Source of the DNA: Methylobacter sp. | GTDB lineage: Bacteria > Pseudomonadota > Gammaproteobacteria > Methylococcales > Methylomonadaceae | Direction: 5' to 3' | Assembly: GCA_028716975.1 (NCBI GenBank) | Contig: JAQUOU010000026.1 | Location: 1-47,069 of the forward strand | DNA: 47,069 nucleotides | Shown: positions 1-8,999 of the stretch, in pieces | How positions within the stretch are numbered: the first letter of the stretch is position 1 | How the letters are laid out: every line of letters starts with the position of its first letter | The notes under the pieces: model-generated | Databases searched by the model: none | The model's input: only the letters and a program-made list of their open reading frames with translations | What the model was told of the DNA's origin: nothing | Position numbers and translations under genes: made by a program

Positions 1-80
1 CAGCCACCTGTCAATACTTATCACTCCCGGTCGTGGCTAAAACGTTCTCCCCCAAAGCTGCTACCGTGAAAGAACTGCGC

Positions 81-108
81 ATTATACAGACTCAACATAC
101 CCCGTCAA
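81..108 (-). promoter_or_regulatory. Strong sigma70 promoter, rRNA-type, reading out of the window
   Basis: On the minus strand a -35 box TTGACG (103-108) and a perfect -10 box TATAAT (81-86) are separated by 16 bases. The -10 is followed by GCGC, the GC-rich discriminator typical of stringently controlled stable-RNA promoters. The -35 overlaps the tyrS stop codon (105-107). A second minus-strand TTGACA lies at 9-14, so tandem promoters are likely. The target gene lies before base 1. A rRNA operon is my inference from the discriminator and the tandem arrangement. Confidence 0.7.
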
Positions 109-1313
109 GCTGTTATTTTTATCCTTGCAAACTTTCTTTTACCTACCTGAAATAGATGTGCGGTATTCACTGGCACTCCAAGTTTTGAATCAGTGACTTT
201 TTCTCCATCAATCTTAACTGCGCCTTGGTTAATCATTCGGATTGCCTCAGAAGTACTGCTGGTTAATCCCGCTTCTTTCAAGATATTGGCAATTGCCAAC
301 TCTCCATTTTTACCTTGCATACTAACTTCCACCACTTCCTCCGGTACCTGCTTCTGCTGGAAGCGCGCAATAAAATTTCGCATAGCCTGATTTCCGGACG
401 TAGCACCACCATGAAATCTACTTACAATTTCTTTAGCCAATTCATATTTGAAATCTCTTGGATTTTCTTCATTAGATTCACATTTTTTCCTCCATGAATT
501 AATCGAATCCATGTCCTTAAAACTCAATAATTCGAAATAGCGCCACATTAGCCCATCCGAAATGGACATTAATTTACCGAACATATCATCAGCAGAATCA
601 GCTATGCCAATATAATTACTAAGCGACTTCGACATTTTTTGCACGCCGTCCAATCCTTCCAGAATGGGCATAGTCATAACTACCTGAGGCTTCTGCCCAT
701 AGATTTCCTGCAATTGGCGTCCAACCAGCAAGTTAAACTTTTGATCTGTACCACCCAACTCCACGTCTGCCCTCATTATCACAGAATCATACCCTTGAAT
801 TAAAGGATACAGAAATTCGTGAATTGCAATGGGCTGTCCAGCCTTAAATCTTTTGCTAAAATCATCCCGTTCCAACATTCTGGCAACAGTATGTTTCGCT
901 GCCAATTGAATCAATTCGGCGGGCGGCAATGCATTCATCCAGCTAGAATTAAACATCACCTGCGTTTTAGTCGGATCCAAAATCTTAAAAATCTGCTCTT
1001 CATAAGTCTTCGCATTTTCGATAATCTCTTCTCGCGTCAAAGGCTTACGCGTTACACTTTTACCCGTTGGATCACCTATCATTCCGGTAAAATCGCCGAT
1101 CAGAAACAGGATTTCATGCCCCAAATCCTGAAACTGCTTTAATTTATTAATCAATACCGTATGACCCAAATGCAAGTCCGGCGCTGTCGGATCGAAACCA
1201 GCTTTGATCCGTAGCGGCCTTTTTTCTTCCAATTTTTTAATTAATTCTTTCTCTATTAAGATCTCATCCGTGCCTCTTAGCAGATATGCCAATACTTCTT
1301 CTTGCAATTCCAT
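105..1313 (-). CDS. tyrS: Tyrosyl-tRNA synthetase
   Basis: This class I aminoacyl-tRNA synthetase charges tRNA-Tyr with tyrosine in the cytoplasm. The 402-residue protein has the HIGH-type signature HLGH near residue 47, the KMSKS loop intact in the middle, and a C-terminal S4-like RNA-binding domain ([16 protein letters not shown] region). Length matches the bacterial TyrRS subgroup of about 400 residues. The start ATG at 1313 has a GGAG close upstream, at tight spacing. The gene is divergent from the M23 peptidase gene across an AT-rich 170-base gap. Its stop codon overlaps an outward rRNA-type promoter. I am confident of the assignment. Confidence 0.97.
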   Translation of the reverse strand: MELQEEVLAYLLRGTDEILIEKELIKKLEEKRPLRIKAGFDPTAPDLHLGHTVLINKLKQFQDLGHEILFLIGDFTGMIGDPTGKSVTRKPLTREEIIENAKTYEEQIFKILDPTKTQVMFNSSWMNALPPAELIQLAAKHTVARMLERDDFSKRFKAGQPIAIHEFLYPLIQGYDSVIMRADVELGGTDQKFNLLVGRQLQEIYGQKPQVVMTMPILEGLDGVQKMSKSLSNYIGIADSADDMFGKLMSISDGLMWRYFELLSFKDMDSINSWRKKCESNEENPRDFKYELAKEIVSRFHGGATSGNQAMRNFIARFQQKQVPEEVVEVSMQGKNGELAIANILKEAGLTSSTSEAIRMINQGAVKIDGEKVTDSKLGVPVNTAHLFQVGKRKFARIKITA

Positions 1314-1483
1314 TCTCCAATCTACTGAATTAAATACTACTATTATAATTAATGAATAATTCTACAATATAAACTTTATTATTCAATAATTGGTAATATA
1401 TTAAAAAAACCCTTAAAATAAATCTGCCATTACTCTAGAATCTGTATTTTTAAATAAATTCAATAACTTAGTCTATAAGTATC

Positions 1484-2812
1484 GTGAAGCCTAAACATTA
1501 TACATTCTTACTCATGGCAATAATTGCAGCCATATCAACGTCTACTGGTTATGCCAAACAGGCAAATCTTTTACTGAATAATTCAGTTATTGGTTCCACG
1601 AGGTATGTTCAAACAGAAACACAAAGCATTATTGATCATAAAATACAACGTGGAGAAAATATTTTCGGCATTTTTTTCAAGCTGAAACTGAATAAAGCAG
1701 AGTTAAACCAAATCCTAAACGCAAATGCTGCAAGCAAACAATTTAGAAATCTCTCCCCTGGTAATATGTTACAAGTAAAAACAAATAGGGACGGCGAGCT
1801 TGAACAACTTACCTACTTAGTAAATCCCATTACCACGCTGACAGCCACTCGCAATAAAAACGATTTCATTGTCAGATTAACCACCAAAATCAATCTTGTT
1901 AAGCCGTTAAATATTCTTCCCCCCAATGAGGAATTTAGCACTGCATTGATTGCCGAACCAATAAGCTCCCGCGAAATAGTCAGTGCTCAAGCAACCATTA
2001 ATTCTTCGCTATTCCAGGCAGGAAAGGAAGCCGGTTTATCTAATAGACTGATCATGCAGCTTGCAGATATTTTTGCCTGGGATATTGATTTTGCTACCAA
2101 TCTACACAGTGGAGACCGATTCACAATTATTTATGAAAAAATTCCGCTTGATGGCAAAAAGACTGACAATAGCGAGATCATTGCAGCTGAATTTATCAAT
2201 GAGGGTCAGGTTTTTACGGCCGTAAGATATAGAGATAAAAAAGGTAATGTTGAATATTACACCCCTGCCGGCAAAGGCATGCGAAAAGCTTTTTTAAGTG
2301 CTCCCGTTGACTTCGCCCGCATCAGCTCACCTTTTGACTTAAATCGCAAACACCCGGTACTAAATAGAATTCGCGCTCATAAAGGTGTTGACTATGCAGC
2401 AAGAACCGGTACTCCTATAAAATCAACAGGTGATGGTATAATTAACTTTCATGGACGTAAAGGCGGTTATGGTCAAGTAGTAATTGTTCAGCATGGACAA
2501 CATTATGAAACGCTTTACGCCCATCTTTCCAATTTTAAAAAAGGCTTGCAGGATGGCGACCAGATAAAACAAGGGGATATTATTGGCTATGTGGGTCAAT
2601 CCGGCCTCGCAACCGGACCTCACTTACATTATGAATTCCGGGTTGATGGCATTCACCGTAACCCATTAACAGCAAAACTGACCCATTCATTGCCAGTGAA
2701 TAACACATTCTTGGCAGATTTTAAATTACAAGCCCAATTTTCATTAGCGCAACTCAGCCAGGCTAAAGCTAGAAACTGGATTGTAAAAAATCAGTTTAAT
2801 ATTAATGAGTAG
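1484..2812 (+). CDS. Murein DD-endopeptidase, M23 family (MepM/YebA-like)
   Basis: This is a 442-residue periplasmic or membrane-anchored peptidoglycan hydrolase. It has an N-terminal signal or anchor segment (residues 5-25), an OapA/LysM-like region (about 50-110), and a C-terminal LytM/M23 metallopeptidase domain. Zinc ligands are visible as H299 and D303 in HKGVDYA and H380/H382 in GPHLHYEF. Known M23 enzymes of this form cut meso-DAP cross-links during envelope growth. The start is GTG at 1484, with only a weak ribosome binding site. The stop codon overlaps the AGGA of the anmK ribosome binding site, so the two genes are probably cotranscribed; recycling of anhydro-muropeptides would link them functionally. 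Confidence 0.9.
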   Translation: MKPKHYTFLLMAIIAAISTSTGYAKQANLLLNNSVIGSTRYVQTETQSIIDHKIQRGENIFGIFFKLKLNKAELNQILNANAASKQFRNLSPGNMLQVKTNRDGELEQLTYLVNPITTLTATRNKNDFIVRLTTKINLVKPLNILPPNEEFSTALIAEPISSREIVSAQATINSSLFQAGKEAGLSNRLIMQLADIFAWDIDFATNLHSGDRFTIIYEKIPLDGKKTDNSEIIAAEFINEGQVFTAVRYRDKKGNVEYYTPAGKGMRKAFLSAPVDFARISSPFDLNRKHPVLNRIRAHKGVDYAARTGTPIKSTGDGIINFHGRKGGYGQVVIVQHGQHYETLYAHLSNFKKGLQDGDQIKQGDIIGYVGQSGLATGPHLHYEFRVDGIHRNPLTAKLTHSLPVNNTFLADFKLQAQFSLAQLSQAKARNWIVKNQFNINE

Positions 2813-2817
2813 GAAAA

Positions 2818-3942
2818 ATGTCTGAATTTTATATTGGACTTATGTCCGGCACCAGTATTGATGGTATAGATGCAGGCCTAGTCGATTTCCATGATAATAA
2901 ACCCCGTCTCATCGGCTTTGATTATCTGCCATTTCCAAATGAAATAAAAAGCGTCATCCAGCAACTCAGTGAACCCGATTCAAAGGTTTCCTTAAAAGAT
3001 TATGGCGCCATGGATAATCAGCTCGGCCATTTATTTGCCGAGACTGTAAATACTTTACTTACAAAATTCAGCATCCCTGCCTCATCAATAAAGGCAATTG
3101 GCAGCCATGGACAAACTATCTATCATGCGCCCGACATTGAATTTCCTTTTTCGTTGCAAATAGGCGATCCCAATATTATTGCCGAAAAAACCGGTATTAC
3201 CACAATAGCTGATTTCAGACGCAGGGATATTGCTGCCTATGGGCAGGGGGCTCCGCTGGTTCCGGGCTTTCATGAGGCCATATTTAGAGATCCCCATGAG
3301 CATAGATGCATCGTGAATATTGGTGGTATCGCCAATATTACCGTGCTGCCTGCCACTCAATCGGCAAAAGTCATTGGTTTTGATACGGGGCCCGGCAATA
3401 CTTTAATGGATCAATGGATACAAAAGCACCAGCGTGTTGGTTATGATAAAGATGGCGCCTGGAGCAGAACAGGAAAGATAAATCATGATTTGGTCGCGCT
3501 ATTAAAACAGGATGCCTATTTTCAAGCCGCGCCGCCCAAAAGCACCGGCAAGGAGTATTTTTCGCTGCCCTGGGTTTATCATAAGATTGCGACCGATGAT
3601 TATCCGGCAGAAGACATTCAAGCCAGCTTATGCTTTTTAACGGCGATAACTATTTGTGACGCCATACGGAACTACGCACCTGCGACTGAACGGATATTAA
3701 TTTGCGGCGGAGGTATTCACAACAGTTACTTATTACAGCTAATTGAACAGAACACAGCAAGTCCTGTTACATCAACCGAACAGTATGGAATTCATCCGGA
3801 CCATGTTGAAGCTGCTGCCTTTGCATGGTTAGCAAGACAAACATTAAATAATCTGCCCGGCAATATTAAGGAAGTCACAGGAGCAGTTAGGCCGGTCGTT
3901 CTGGGGGGGATTTATCAGGGCAATACAAAAAAGGGCGAATAA
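2818..3942 (+). CDS. anmK: Anhydro-N-acetylmuramic acid kinase
   Basis: AnmK phosphorylates and opens 1,6-anhydro-MurNAc from cell-wall turnover, giving MurNAc-6-phosphate. The 374-residue protein begins with the family hallmark GLMSGTSIDGID and has the conserved QGAPLVPGFHE, NIGGIANIT and GFDTGPGN segments and a C-terminal ICGGGIHN. Length is normal. Its ribosome binding site (AGGA at 2811-2814) sits on the stop codon of the endopeptidase gene. The last codons (Lys-Gly-Glu-stop) lie inside a hairpin that serves as the terminator of the convergent erpA gene. Confidence 0.96.
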   Translation: MSEFYIGLMSGTSIDGIDAGLVDFHDNKPRLIGFDYLPFPNEIKSVIQQLSEPDSKVSLKDYGAMDNQLGHLFAETVNTLLTKFSIPASSIKAIGSHGQTIYHAPDIEFPFSLQIGDPNIIAEKTGITTIADFRRRDIAAYGQGAPLVPGFHEAIFRDPHEHRCIVNIGGIANITVLPATQSAKVIGFDTGPGNTLMDQWIQKHQRVGYDKDGAWSRTGKINHDLVALLKQDAYFQAAPPKSTGKEYFSLPWVYHKIATDDYPAEDIQASLCFLTAITICDAIRNYAPATERILICGGGIHNSYLLQLIEQNTASPVTSTEQYGIHPDHVEAAAFAWLARQTLNNLPGNIKEVTGAVRPVVLGGIYQGNTKKGE

Positions 3943-3950
3943 ATTCGCCC
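3927..3950 (-). terminator. Rho-independent terminator of erpA, inside the anmK 3' end
   Basis: A perfect 8-bp stem, GGGCGAAT/ATTCGCCC (3933-3940 and 3943-3950), encloses a 2-base AA centre. On the minus strand it is followed by six T residues (complement of A 3927-3932), the expected polarity for stopping erpA transcription. On the plus strand no T-run follows, so it is unlikely to terminate anmK efficiently. Confidence 0.75.
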
Positions 3951-3960
3951 TGAGAATACC

Positions 3961-4293
3961 TTAAGCTGAAAAAGAAGAGCCGCAACCACAGGTAGTGGTC
4001 GCATTAGGGTTACGAATCACAAACTGTGCGCCCGACAAATCTTCTTTATAATCAACTTCAGCACCTGCCAGATACTGGATACTCATGGAATCAATCAGCA
4101 CAGTAACACCGCCGTTTTCAATGCTAGTATCATCCTCATTGACTTCTTCATCGAACGTAAATCCATACTGAAAACCTGAACACCCCCCCCCTGAAACATA
4201 TACTCTCAGCTTCAGATTATCATTGCCTTCCTCGGCAATTAATTCCCCTACCTTGGAAGCTGCACTGTCAGTAAAAACGATTGGATTAGCCAT
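3961..4293 (-). CDS. erpA: Iron-sulfur cluster insertion protein ErpA
   Basis: This A-type carrier delivers Fe-S clusters to apo-enzymes, in E. coli including those of isoprenoid synthesis. The 110-residue protein carries all three ligand cysteines: C38 in [11 protein letters not shown], and C102 and C104 in the terminal CGCGSSF. It has the ErpA-type [24 protein letters not shown] segment. The gene lies downstream of argC on the same strand but has its own promoter (4328-4356) and terminator (3927-3950). IscA and SufA are related alternatives; length and the ErpA-type central segment favour ErpA. Confidence 0.93.
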   Translation of the reverse strand: MANPIVFTDSAASKVGELIAEEGNDNLKLRVYVSGGGCSGFQYGFTFDEEVNEDDTSIENGGVTVLIDSMSIQYLAGAEVDYKEDLSGAQFVIRNPNATTTCGCGSSFSA

Positions 4294-4327
4294 AAAAGTA
4301 ACAATAAATTAAGTGGAAACGGGTTTA

Positions 4328-4356
4328 ATTATGACTATACCTAGTGATACAGTCAA
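4328..4356 (-). promoter_or_regulatory. erpA promoter with a dyad-symmetric operator candidate
   Basis: On the minus strand TTGACT (4351-4356) and CATAAT (4328-4333) are separated by exactly 17 bases. An inverted repeat with 10-base arms lies across the promoter: TGACTATACC (4332-4341) and GATACAGTCA (4346-4355), separated by TAGT, with 8 of 10 positions symmetric. A protein bound here would cover both promoter elements. I do not recognise the site. It does not match the type 1 IscR consensus spacing. Confidence 0.55.
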
Positions 4357-4359
4357 GAA

Positions 4360-5397
4360 TTATGGATAAAGCGCCAACACTTTCAATCCTGAATTTTCCT
4401 TCAGTCCAAACATCAGGTTCATATTTTGAATAGCCTGGCCTGCCGCGCCTTTAACCAGGTTATCAATGACGGATAAAATTACCAGCGTTTGCCCTCCTTG
4501 CGGTTGATGAATCGAAATATGACAGTTATTACTGCCGCGAACATTTCGGGTATCAGGATGTGAACCTTGTGGCAATACACCTACAAACACTTCATTCATA
4601 TAGCGCTGTTCATACAACGCATGGATATCATCCAGCTCTGCATTTAACTGTAACTGTCCATATAATGTGGCATGAATGCCCCGAATCATAGGCGTTAAAT
4701 GCGGAACAAAGGTTAGCTCTACCGGTTTTCTGGCGGCAAGCGCCAAACCCTGAGTAATTTCCGGCAAATGGCGATGTCCACTAGCCGCATAGGCTTTAAA
4801 ACTTTCACCTGTTTCACTCATTAACATAGCAAGTTCTGCTTTACGCCCTGCCCCGCTGACACCTGATTTCACATCGGCAATCAAATAATCCAAATCTATC
4901 AAGTTGTTTTCAATTAAGGGTAAAAAGCCCAGCTGAACAGCCGTAGGATAACAACCCGGACAAGCGATTAAATTAGCTGCTTTAATTGCCTCCCGGTTCA
5001 CTTCCGGCAAACCATAAACAGCCTCTGCGATCAACTCGGGACACGCATGCTCCATGCCGTACCATTTACTCCATTCCCGCACATCCTTCAACCTGAAGTC
5101 AGCAGAAAGATCAATCACCTTAACGCCGCGCTCCAACAACTGTTCTGCCATTAACATTGCTGTACCATTCGGCGTAGCAAAAAATACTACATCGCATTCA
5201 GCCAATGCTTCGGTTTCAGGCAGGCTAAATACAGCATTAATGGAACCTCGCAAGCTGGGATAAAGCGAATCCACTCTTAACCCCGCATCCGAGCGCGAAG
5301 TTACAACGGTCACTTCAACTTCCGCATGCAAAGCTAAAATCCGTAATAGTTCAATACCCGTGTACCCGGTGCCGCCAACAATACCTGCCCGAATCAT
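4360..5397 (-). CDS. argC: N-acetyl-gamma-glutamyl-phosphate reductase
   Basis: ArgC performs the third step of arginine synthesis, NADPH reduction of N-acetylglutamyl phosphate. I chose the ATG at 5397 (345 residues, MIRAGIVGG...) because an AGGA precedes it by about ten bases and family members start at this Rossmann strand. An in-frame ATG at 5421 would add eight atypical residues. [10 protein letters not shown] is the nucleotide-binding loop and C149 in ACPGCYPT is the catalytic cysteine. The gene is divergent from the quinone oxidoreductase gene and upstream of erpA. Confidence 0.95.
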   Translation of the reverse strand: MIRAGIVGGTGYTGIELLRILALHAEVEVTVVTSRSDAGLRVDSLYPSLRGSINAVFSLPETEALAECDVVFFATPNGTAMLMAEQLLERGVKVIDLSADFRLKDVREWSKWYGMEHACPELIAEAVYGLPEVNREAIKAANLIACPGCYPTAVQLGFLPLIENNLIDLDYLIADVKSGVSGAGRKAELAMLMSETGESFKAYAASGHRHLPEITQGLALAARKPVELTFVPHLTPMIRGIHATLYGQLQLNAELDDIHALYEQRYMNEVFVGVLPQGSHPDTRNVRGSNNCHISIHQPQGGQTLVILSVIDNLVKGAAGQAIQNMNLMFGLKENSGLKVLALYP

Positions 5398-5420
5398 CAG
5401 TTTTTTATCCTGCCATAACA

Positions 5421-5450
5421 TTGTTTATGAAAATCACTGAAGCATATAAT
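5421..5450 (+). promoter_or_regulatory. Candidate promoter of the quinone oxidoreductase-sseA pair
   Basis: TTGTTT (5421-5426) and a perfect TATAAT (5445-5450) are separated by 18 bases, ending 36 bases before the oxidoreductase start. It lies in the short divergent gap with argC and overlaps argC's upstream region. The -35 box is only a moderate match. Confidence 0.45.
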
Positions 5451-5485
5451 AACCGAATTCCCTATTTTTTAACGATGCCTTAAAT

Positions 5486-6481
5486 ATGCCGCTTCCTGAA
5501 TATATGCGCGTTATTGAAATCTCTCAGGTAGGCGACCCGGACGTTTTAATACCCGCTGAACGCCCTATACCCTCCCCTTCAGTCAATCAGGCATTAATTA
5601 AAGTCGCTGCCCTCGGTGTCAATCGACCTGATGTGGCGCAGCGAAAAGGTCTCTATCCACCTCCGACAGGCGCATCAGATATTCCCGGGCTTGAAATCGC
5701 CGGCACTGTCGTTGCGTTAGGGAAAAATATCAGCCATCTAAAACACGGCGAGAATGTTTGCGCATTAGTGACGGGAGGCGGTTATGCCGAGTATTGCCTT
5801 GCCTCTGCAAACTTATGCCTGCCTATACCGGAAGGTCTATCTTTTATTCAGGCCGCGGCCTTACCGGAAACATTTTTTACCGTCTGGAGCAATGTTTTTG
5901 ATCGTGCGCACTTATTACCAGGAGAAACGCTGCTGGTGCACGGCGGCACTAGCGGCATAGGCACAACAGCAATACAATTGGCTAAAGCGTTTAATGCCCA
6001 TGTTATCGTCACCGCTGGCTCTGACGCTAAATGTAAATTTTGTAGACAACTGGGTGCTGATGCAGCCATTAACTATAAAAAACAGGATTTTGTTGAAGAA
6101 ATCAATAGACTGACCAGCAATAAAGGTGTTGATGTCATCCTGGACATGATTGGCGGGGATTATTTTCCCCGCAATATAAAATGCATGACTAATGATGCCC
6201 GGTTAGTACAAATTGCTCTCCAAAACGGCTCGAAGTCTGAAATTAACCTGTTACCTATCATGCTTAAACGGCTCACTCTTACCGGTTCAACTTTACGAGC
6301 CAGAGACGATGCATTTAAGGCAGAAATCGCAAAAAACTTGCTTAAAAACGTCTGGCCTTTATTATCATCCGGCAAAATTAAACCCATTATTCATTCAACC
6401 TTTGCGCTTAGAGATGCTGCAAAAGCCCATGAACTCATGGAAAGCAGCCGGCACATCGGCAAAATTATCTTAACAGTATAA
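5486..6481 (+). CDS. Zinc-free MDR-family NAD(P)H:quinone oxidoreductase (PIG3-like)
   Basis: This is a 331-residue medium-chain dehydrogenase/reductase. It has an N-terminal GroES-like fold (residues about 1-130) with GVNRPDVAQRKGLYPPP, typical of the quinone oxidoreductase/PIG3 branch. A Rossmann domain follows, with the NADP-binding loop VHGGTSGIGTTAIQLAK near residue 151. The structural zinc cysteines of alcohol dehydrogenases are absent. Members reduce quinones or other electrophiles with NADPH. A second in-frame ATG at 5504 (MRVIEI) may be the real start, since neither has a good ribosome binding site. It ends five bases before sseA, so the two are likely an operon. Confidence 0.85.
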   Translation: MPLPEYMRVIEISQVGDPDVLIPAERPIPSPSVNQALIKVAALGVNRPDVAQRKGLYPPPTGASDIPGLEIAGTVVALGKNISHLKHGENVCALVTGGGYAEYCLASANLCLPIPEGLSFIQAAALPETFFTVWSNVFDRAHLLPGETLLVHGGTSGIGTTAIQLAKAFNAHVIVTAGSDAKCKFCRQLGADAAINYKKQDFVEEINRLTSNKGVDVILDMIGGDYFPRNIKCMTNDARLVQIALQNGSKSEINLLPIMLKRLTLTGSTLRARDDAFKAEIAKNLLKNVWPLLSSGKIKPIIHSTFALRDAAKAHELMESSRHIGKIILTV

Positions 6482-6486
6482 AAACT

Positions 6487-7338
6487 ATGGCTTACAACAC
6501 ACTTGTATCGGCAGCAACACTAAATCAACATATTAACAACACCAACTGGATTATTATTGACTGCCGCTTTTCATTAGCGGATACCGAAGCCGGTGTTAAA
6601 GCTTATCGACGCGGACATATTCCCCATGCCCGCTACGCACATTTGGATAAGGACTTATCTTCCGGAATTACCGCTCATACAGGACGTCACCCCCTGCCCG
6701 GCTTTACGGCATTGACCAAAAAATTAGGCGATTGGGGTATTGCCAACCATAGCCAAGTAGTTGTTTATGATGACGCCGGTGGTGTATTCGCCGCACGTTT
6801 ATGGTGGTTATTATATTGTCTTGGGCATGAAAACGCTGCCGTGTTAAATGGCGGCATCAAACAATGGCTAAAAGAAGGATATAAAACCACCACAACCTTA
6901 CCAACAAGTAAAACTACCACTTTTAGGCCTTATCTAAACGATGAACTCTGGGTTAATGCCGTACAAGTTCAAAACAATCTGGCTAAAAAATCGATTTGCC
7001 TTATCGATGCCAGATCAGCGGAACGTTTTCGTGGCGAAGAGGAACCCATAGATCCGATTGCAGGCCATATTCCCGGCGCTGTTAACCGGCCCTTTCAATT
7101 AAATCTTGATGCCAATGGTTTATTTTTATCGGGAGATGACATGTATAAACAATTCAAACAGATTATCGGTGATAAAGCTCCTGAGCACGTGGTTCATATG
7201 TGCGGCTCCGGTGTTACCGCCTGCCATAATGTACTGGCGATGGAATATGCCGGATTAAAGGGTTCTAAACTTTATGCAGGCTCCTGGAGTGAGTGGATCA
7301 GAAACAAGAACAGAGCAGTTTCCCCTCATAAACAGTAA
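6487..7338 (+). CDS. sseA: 3-mercaptopyruvate/thiosulfate sulfurtransferase (SseA-type)
   Basis: This is a tandem rhodanese protein of 283 residues. The N-terminal domain is inactive and carries the RRGHIPHARY linker motif. The C-terminal domain has the active loop CGSGVTAC, with C239 as the persulfide cysteine. CGSGVT is the loop of mercaptopyruvate sulfurtransferases; classic thiosulfate sulfurtransferases carry CRxGxx, so mercaptopyruvate is the likelier donor. It follows the oxidoreductase gene by five bases. About 670 bases of AT-rich DNA follow. Confidence 0.9.
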   Translation: MAYNTLVSAATLNQHINNTNWIIIDCRFSLADTEAGVKAYRRGHIPHARYAHLDKDLSSGITAHTGRHPLPGFTALTKKLGDWGIANHSQVVVYDDAGGVFAARLWWLLYCLGHENAAVLNGGIKQWLKEGYKTTTTLPTSKTTTFRPYLNDELWVNAVQVQNNLAKKSICLIDARSAERFRGEEEPIDPIAGHIPGAVNRPFQLNLDANGLFLSGDDMYKQFKQIIGDKAPEHVVHMCGSGVTACHNVLAMEYAGLKGSKLYAGSWSEWIRNKNRAVSPHKQ

Positions 7339-7764
7339 GTTACAAAGCAAAAAACCAAAATAAATCATAATAAAGATTTAATCCGGCTCTATAAATATTA
7401 GTTTTCAGATTCAGCCATCAAAATTCCTACTAATTATTAACTCTTTGATCCATTCATAAATATCAATATTTTCGTTCACTTTTTAAGTTAAGTAAAAACT
7501 TTAGCATTTATTATATTCATTCACGAATTAAACTATATGCTATTTAGTTAACAATAACCACTAAAAAACCTCAATTGGTGCAAAATATAAAACAATTGCA
7601 CTTACCTGATGCGTGTTTACTATTAAAAATAAATTATTTTAGTAACCGTCGGAACCTTCGCTTCTTCCATTGAAATAAACAAATACCAAAAACCTTATTA
7701 AATCATTAGCTTCAAGTTTTGAGTTCATATTTTCTCAGCAATACTAGAAAACAGGAGGAATGGC

Positions 7765-7884
7765 ATGTTGTTTGCCTACAACTTAAAGAGATCAAAAAAC
7801 TACAATCCCGGACAAAACTCCATAGATTTGACTTATTTTATCTGGTTACAAGTTGTAAATTACAGGATTGGTACTATTTTATAG
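7765..7884 (+). CDS. Candidate small protein of 39 residues
   Basis: A perfect AGGAGG (7753-7758) stands six bases before an ATG at 7765. The frame runs 39 codons to TAG at 7882 (MLFAYNLKRSKNYNP...). A competing ATG at 7760 is closer to the ribosome binding site and gives only an 8-residue peptide. No family is recognised; the product is basic at the N terminus and hydrophobic toward the C terminus. It could be a small protein, a leader for the hydroxylase gene 120 bases downstream, or chance. The rest of the 7339-8006 gap is AT-rich with no other coding signal apart from the repeats at 7896-7927. Confidence 0.35.
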   Translation: MLFAYNLKRSKNYNPGQNSIDLTYFIWLQVVNYRIGTIL

Positions 7885-7895
7885 AAATATAGGCT

Positions 7896-7927
7896 AAGGG
7901 AACTTACCCTTTAAGGGAAGGTACCCT
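7896..7927. repeat. Two 15-bp operator-like direct repeats upstream of the hydroxylase gene
   Basis: AAGGGAACTTACCCT (7896-7910) and AAGGGAAGGTACCCT (7913-7927) agree at 13 of 15 bases, 17 bases start to start. Each is itself a dyad with AGGG and CCCT ends. This arrangement is typical of a pair of dimer-binding operators. They lie about 80 bases before the hydroxylase start. The regulator is unknown. Confidence 0.4.
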
Positions 7928-8006
7928 CTGCCATAAAATGTTTACAAAATCCATTTAGGATGAGTTTACCGGGATTATTCTATCAGTTGTAGAGAGAGGA
8001 AAACCA

Positions 8007-8999
8007 ATGTTAAGCCTGTTCACATTATTCACTAACTATATTGAAGCCAATTTAACTTGGCCGGCGATCCTGTCTGGAGAAATGATAACCGTTACTTTAC
8101 TCATGATTTTCGCCATATTATCAGCTGTTGAACACCACTCCGCCAGACCAAAACCGTCTTCTAAAGTATTACGGCAATCTTATCAAACCAATGTCAATAC
8201 TTTTATGTTTAACAGTATTATGGCTTCATTATTATCAGCCTCCTGTTTATTATTGATAACTAAGCAATATTCAAGCTGGGGACTGCTAGATCATATTTCC
8301 AATCCTGTATGGAAAGCGGCGTTGGCGTTCTTGTTACTCGATCTGATGCTTTACGCTTGGCATATGGCCTGTCATCGCTTTGATTTTTTATGGATATTTC
8401 ATAAAGTGCATCATAATGATCCCGCTTTAAATGTTTCAACCGCGTTCCGGGTACATATTCTGGAGCTGTTAATTACCACCGTATTAAAATCAATTTATAT
8501 CATTATATTAGACATAGACAAGACTCTGATGCTCATTATCGAAGCCATATTTACCTTCTTTATCATGTTGCATCATGCAGATATCTCATTTAAAGGTGAA
8601 AAGTTACTCAGCCGCATTATTATTGTCCCGCACCTGCATCGGGTGCATCATTCCACTGAACGCGACGAGCATGACAGTAATTACGGCACAGTCTTATCCA
8701 TATGGGATCGGCTTTTTGGAACGTTGGCAGTGCTGGAACCTGCGCACATCGGTATCAAGGAAAATTCACCGAAAACCTTCTGGAAACTGATGAAATTCGG
8801 CTTCATAAATACAGCCACAAGTCCGGAAACACTTTCCTCAAGCGGAGCCTGTTTGAACTTGCAAGCCATGATTGCTGAAGCTGCCTACTACAAAGCAGAA
8901 AAACGAGCCTTCCATCCTGGAGATGAGCTTTGTGATTGGCTAGAAGCCAAAAGAGAAATTATTAGACGGGTTTATGGAGATCAGCGAGTAACGTTATAG
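8007..8999 (+). CDS. Sterol desaturase / fatty acid hydroxylase family membrane protein
   Basis: This is a 330-residue integral membrane di-iron oxygenase of the fatty-acid-hydroxylase superfamily. Several hydrophobic helices (about residues 20-40, 65-85, 105-120, 155-190) frame the histidine clusters HMACH, HKVHH, HHAD and HLHRVHH, which are the expected diiron ligands. Family members hydroxylate or desaturate sterols, carotenoids, fatty acids or sphingoid lipids; the substrate here cannot be told from sequence. The start ATG has a good GAGAGGA seven bases upstream. The gene stands alone, preceded by operator-like repeats, which suggests its own regulation. Confidence 0.85.
   Translation: MLSLFTLFTNYIEANLTWPAILSGEMITVTLLMIFAILSAVEHHSARPKPSSKVLRQSYQTNVNTFMFNSIMASLLSASCLLLITKQYSSWGLLDHISNPVWKAALAFLLLDLMLYAWHMACHRFDFLWIFHKVHHNDPALNVSTAFRVHILELLITTVLKSIYIIILDIDKTLMLIIEAIFTFFIMLHHADISFKGEKLLSRIIIVPHLHRVHHSTERDEHDSNYGTVLSIWDRLFGTLAVLEPAHIGIKENSPKTFWKLMKFGFINTATSPETLSSSGACLNLQAMIAEAAYYKAEKRAFHPGDELCDWLEAKREIIRRVYGDQRVTL

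Noticed and set aside
7760-7786. 8-codon frame from the first ATG after AGGAGG
   Set aside because: Spacing to the Shine-Dalgarno is only one base; the ATG at 7765 is better placed.
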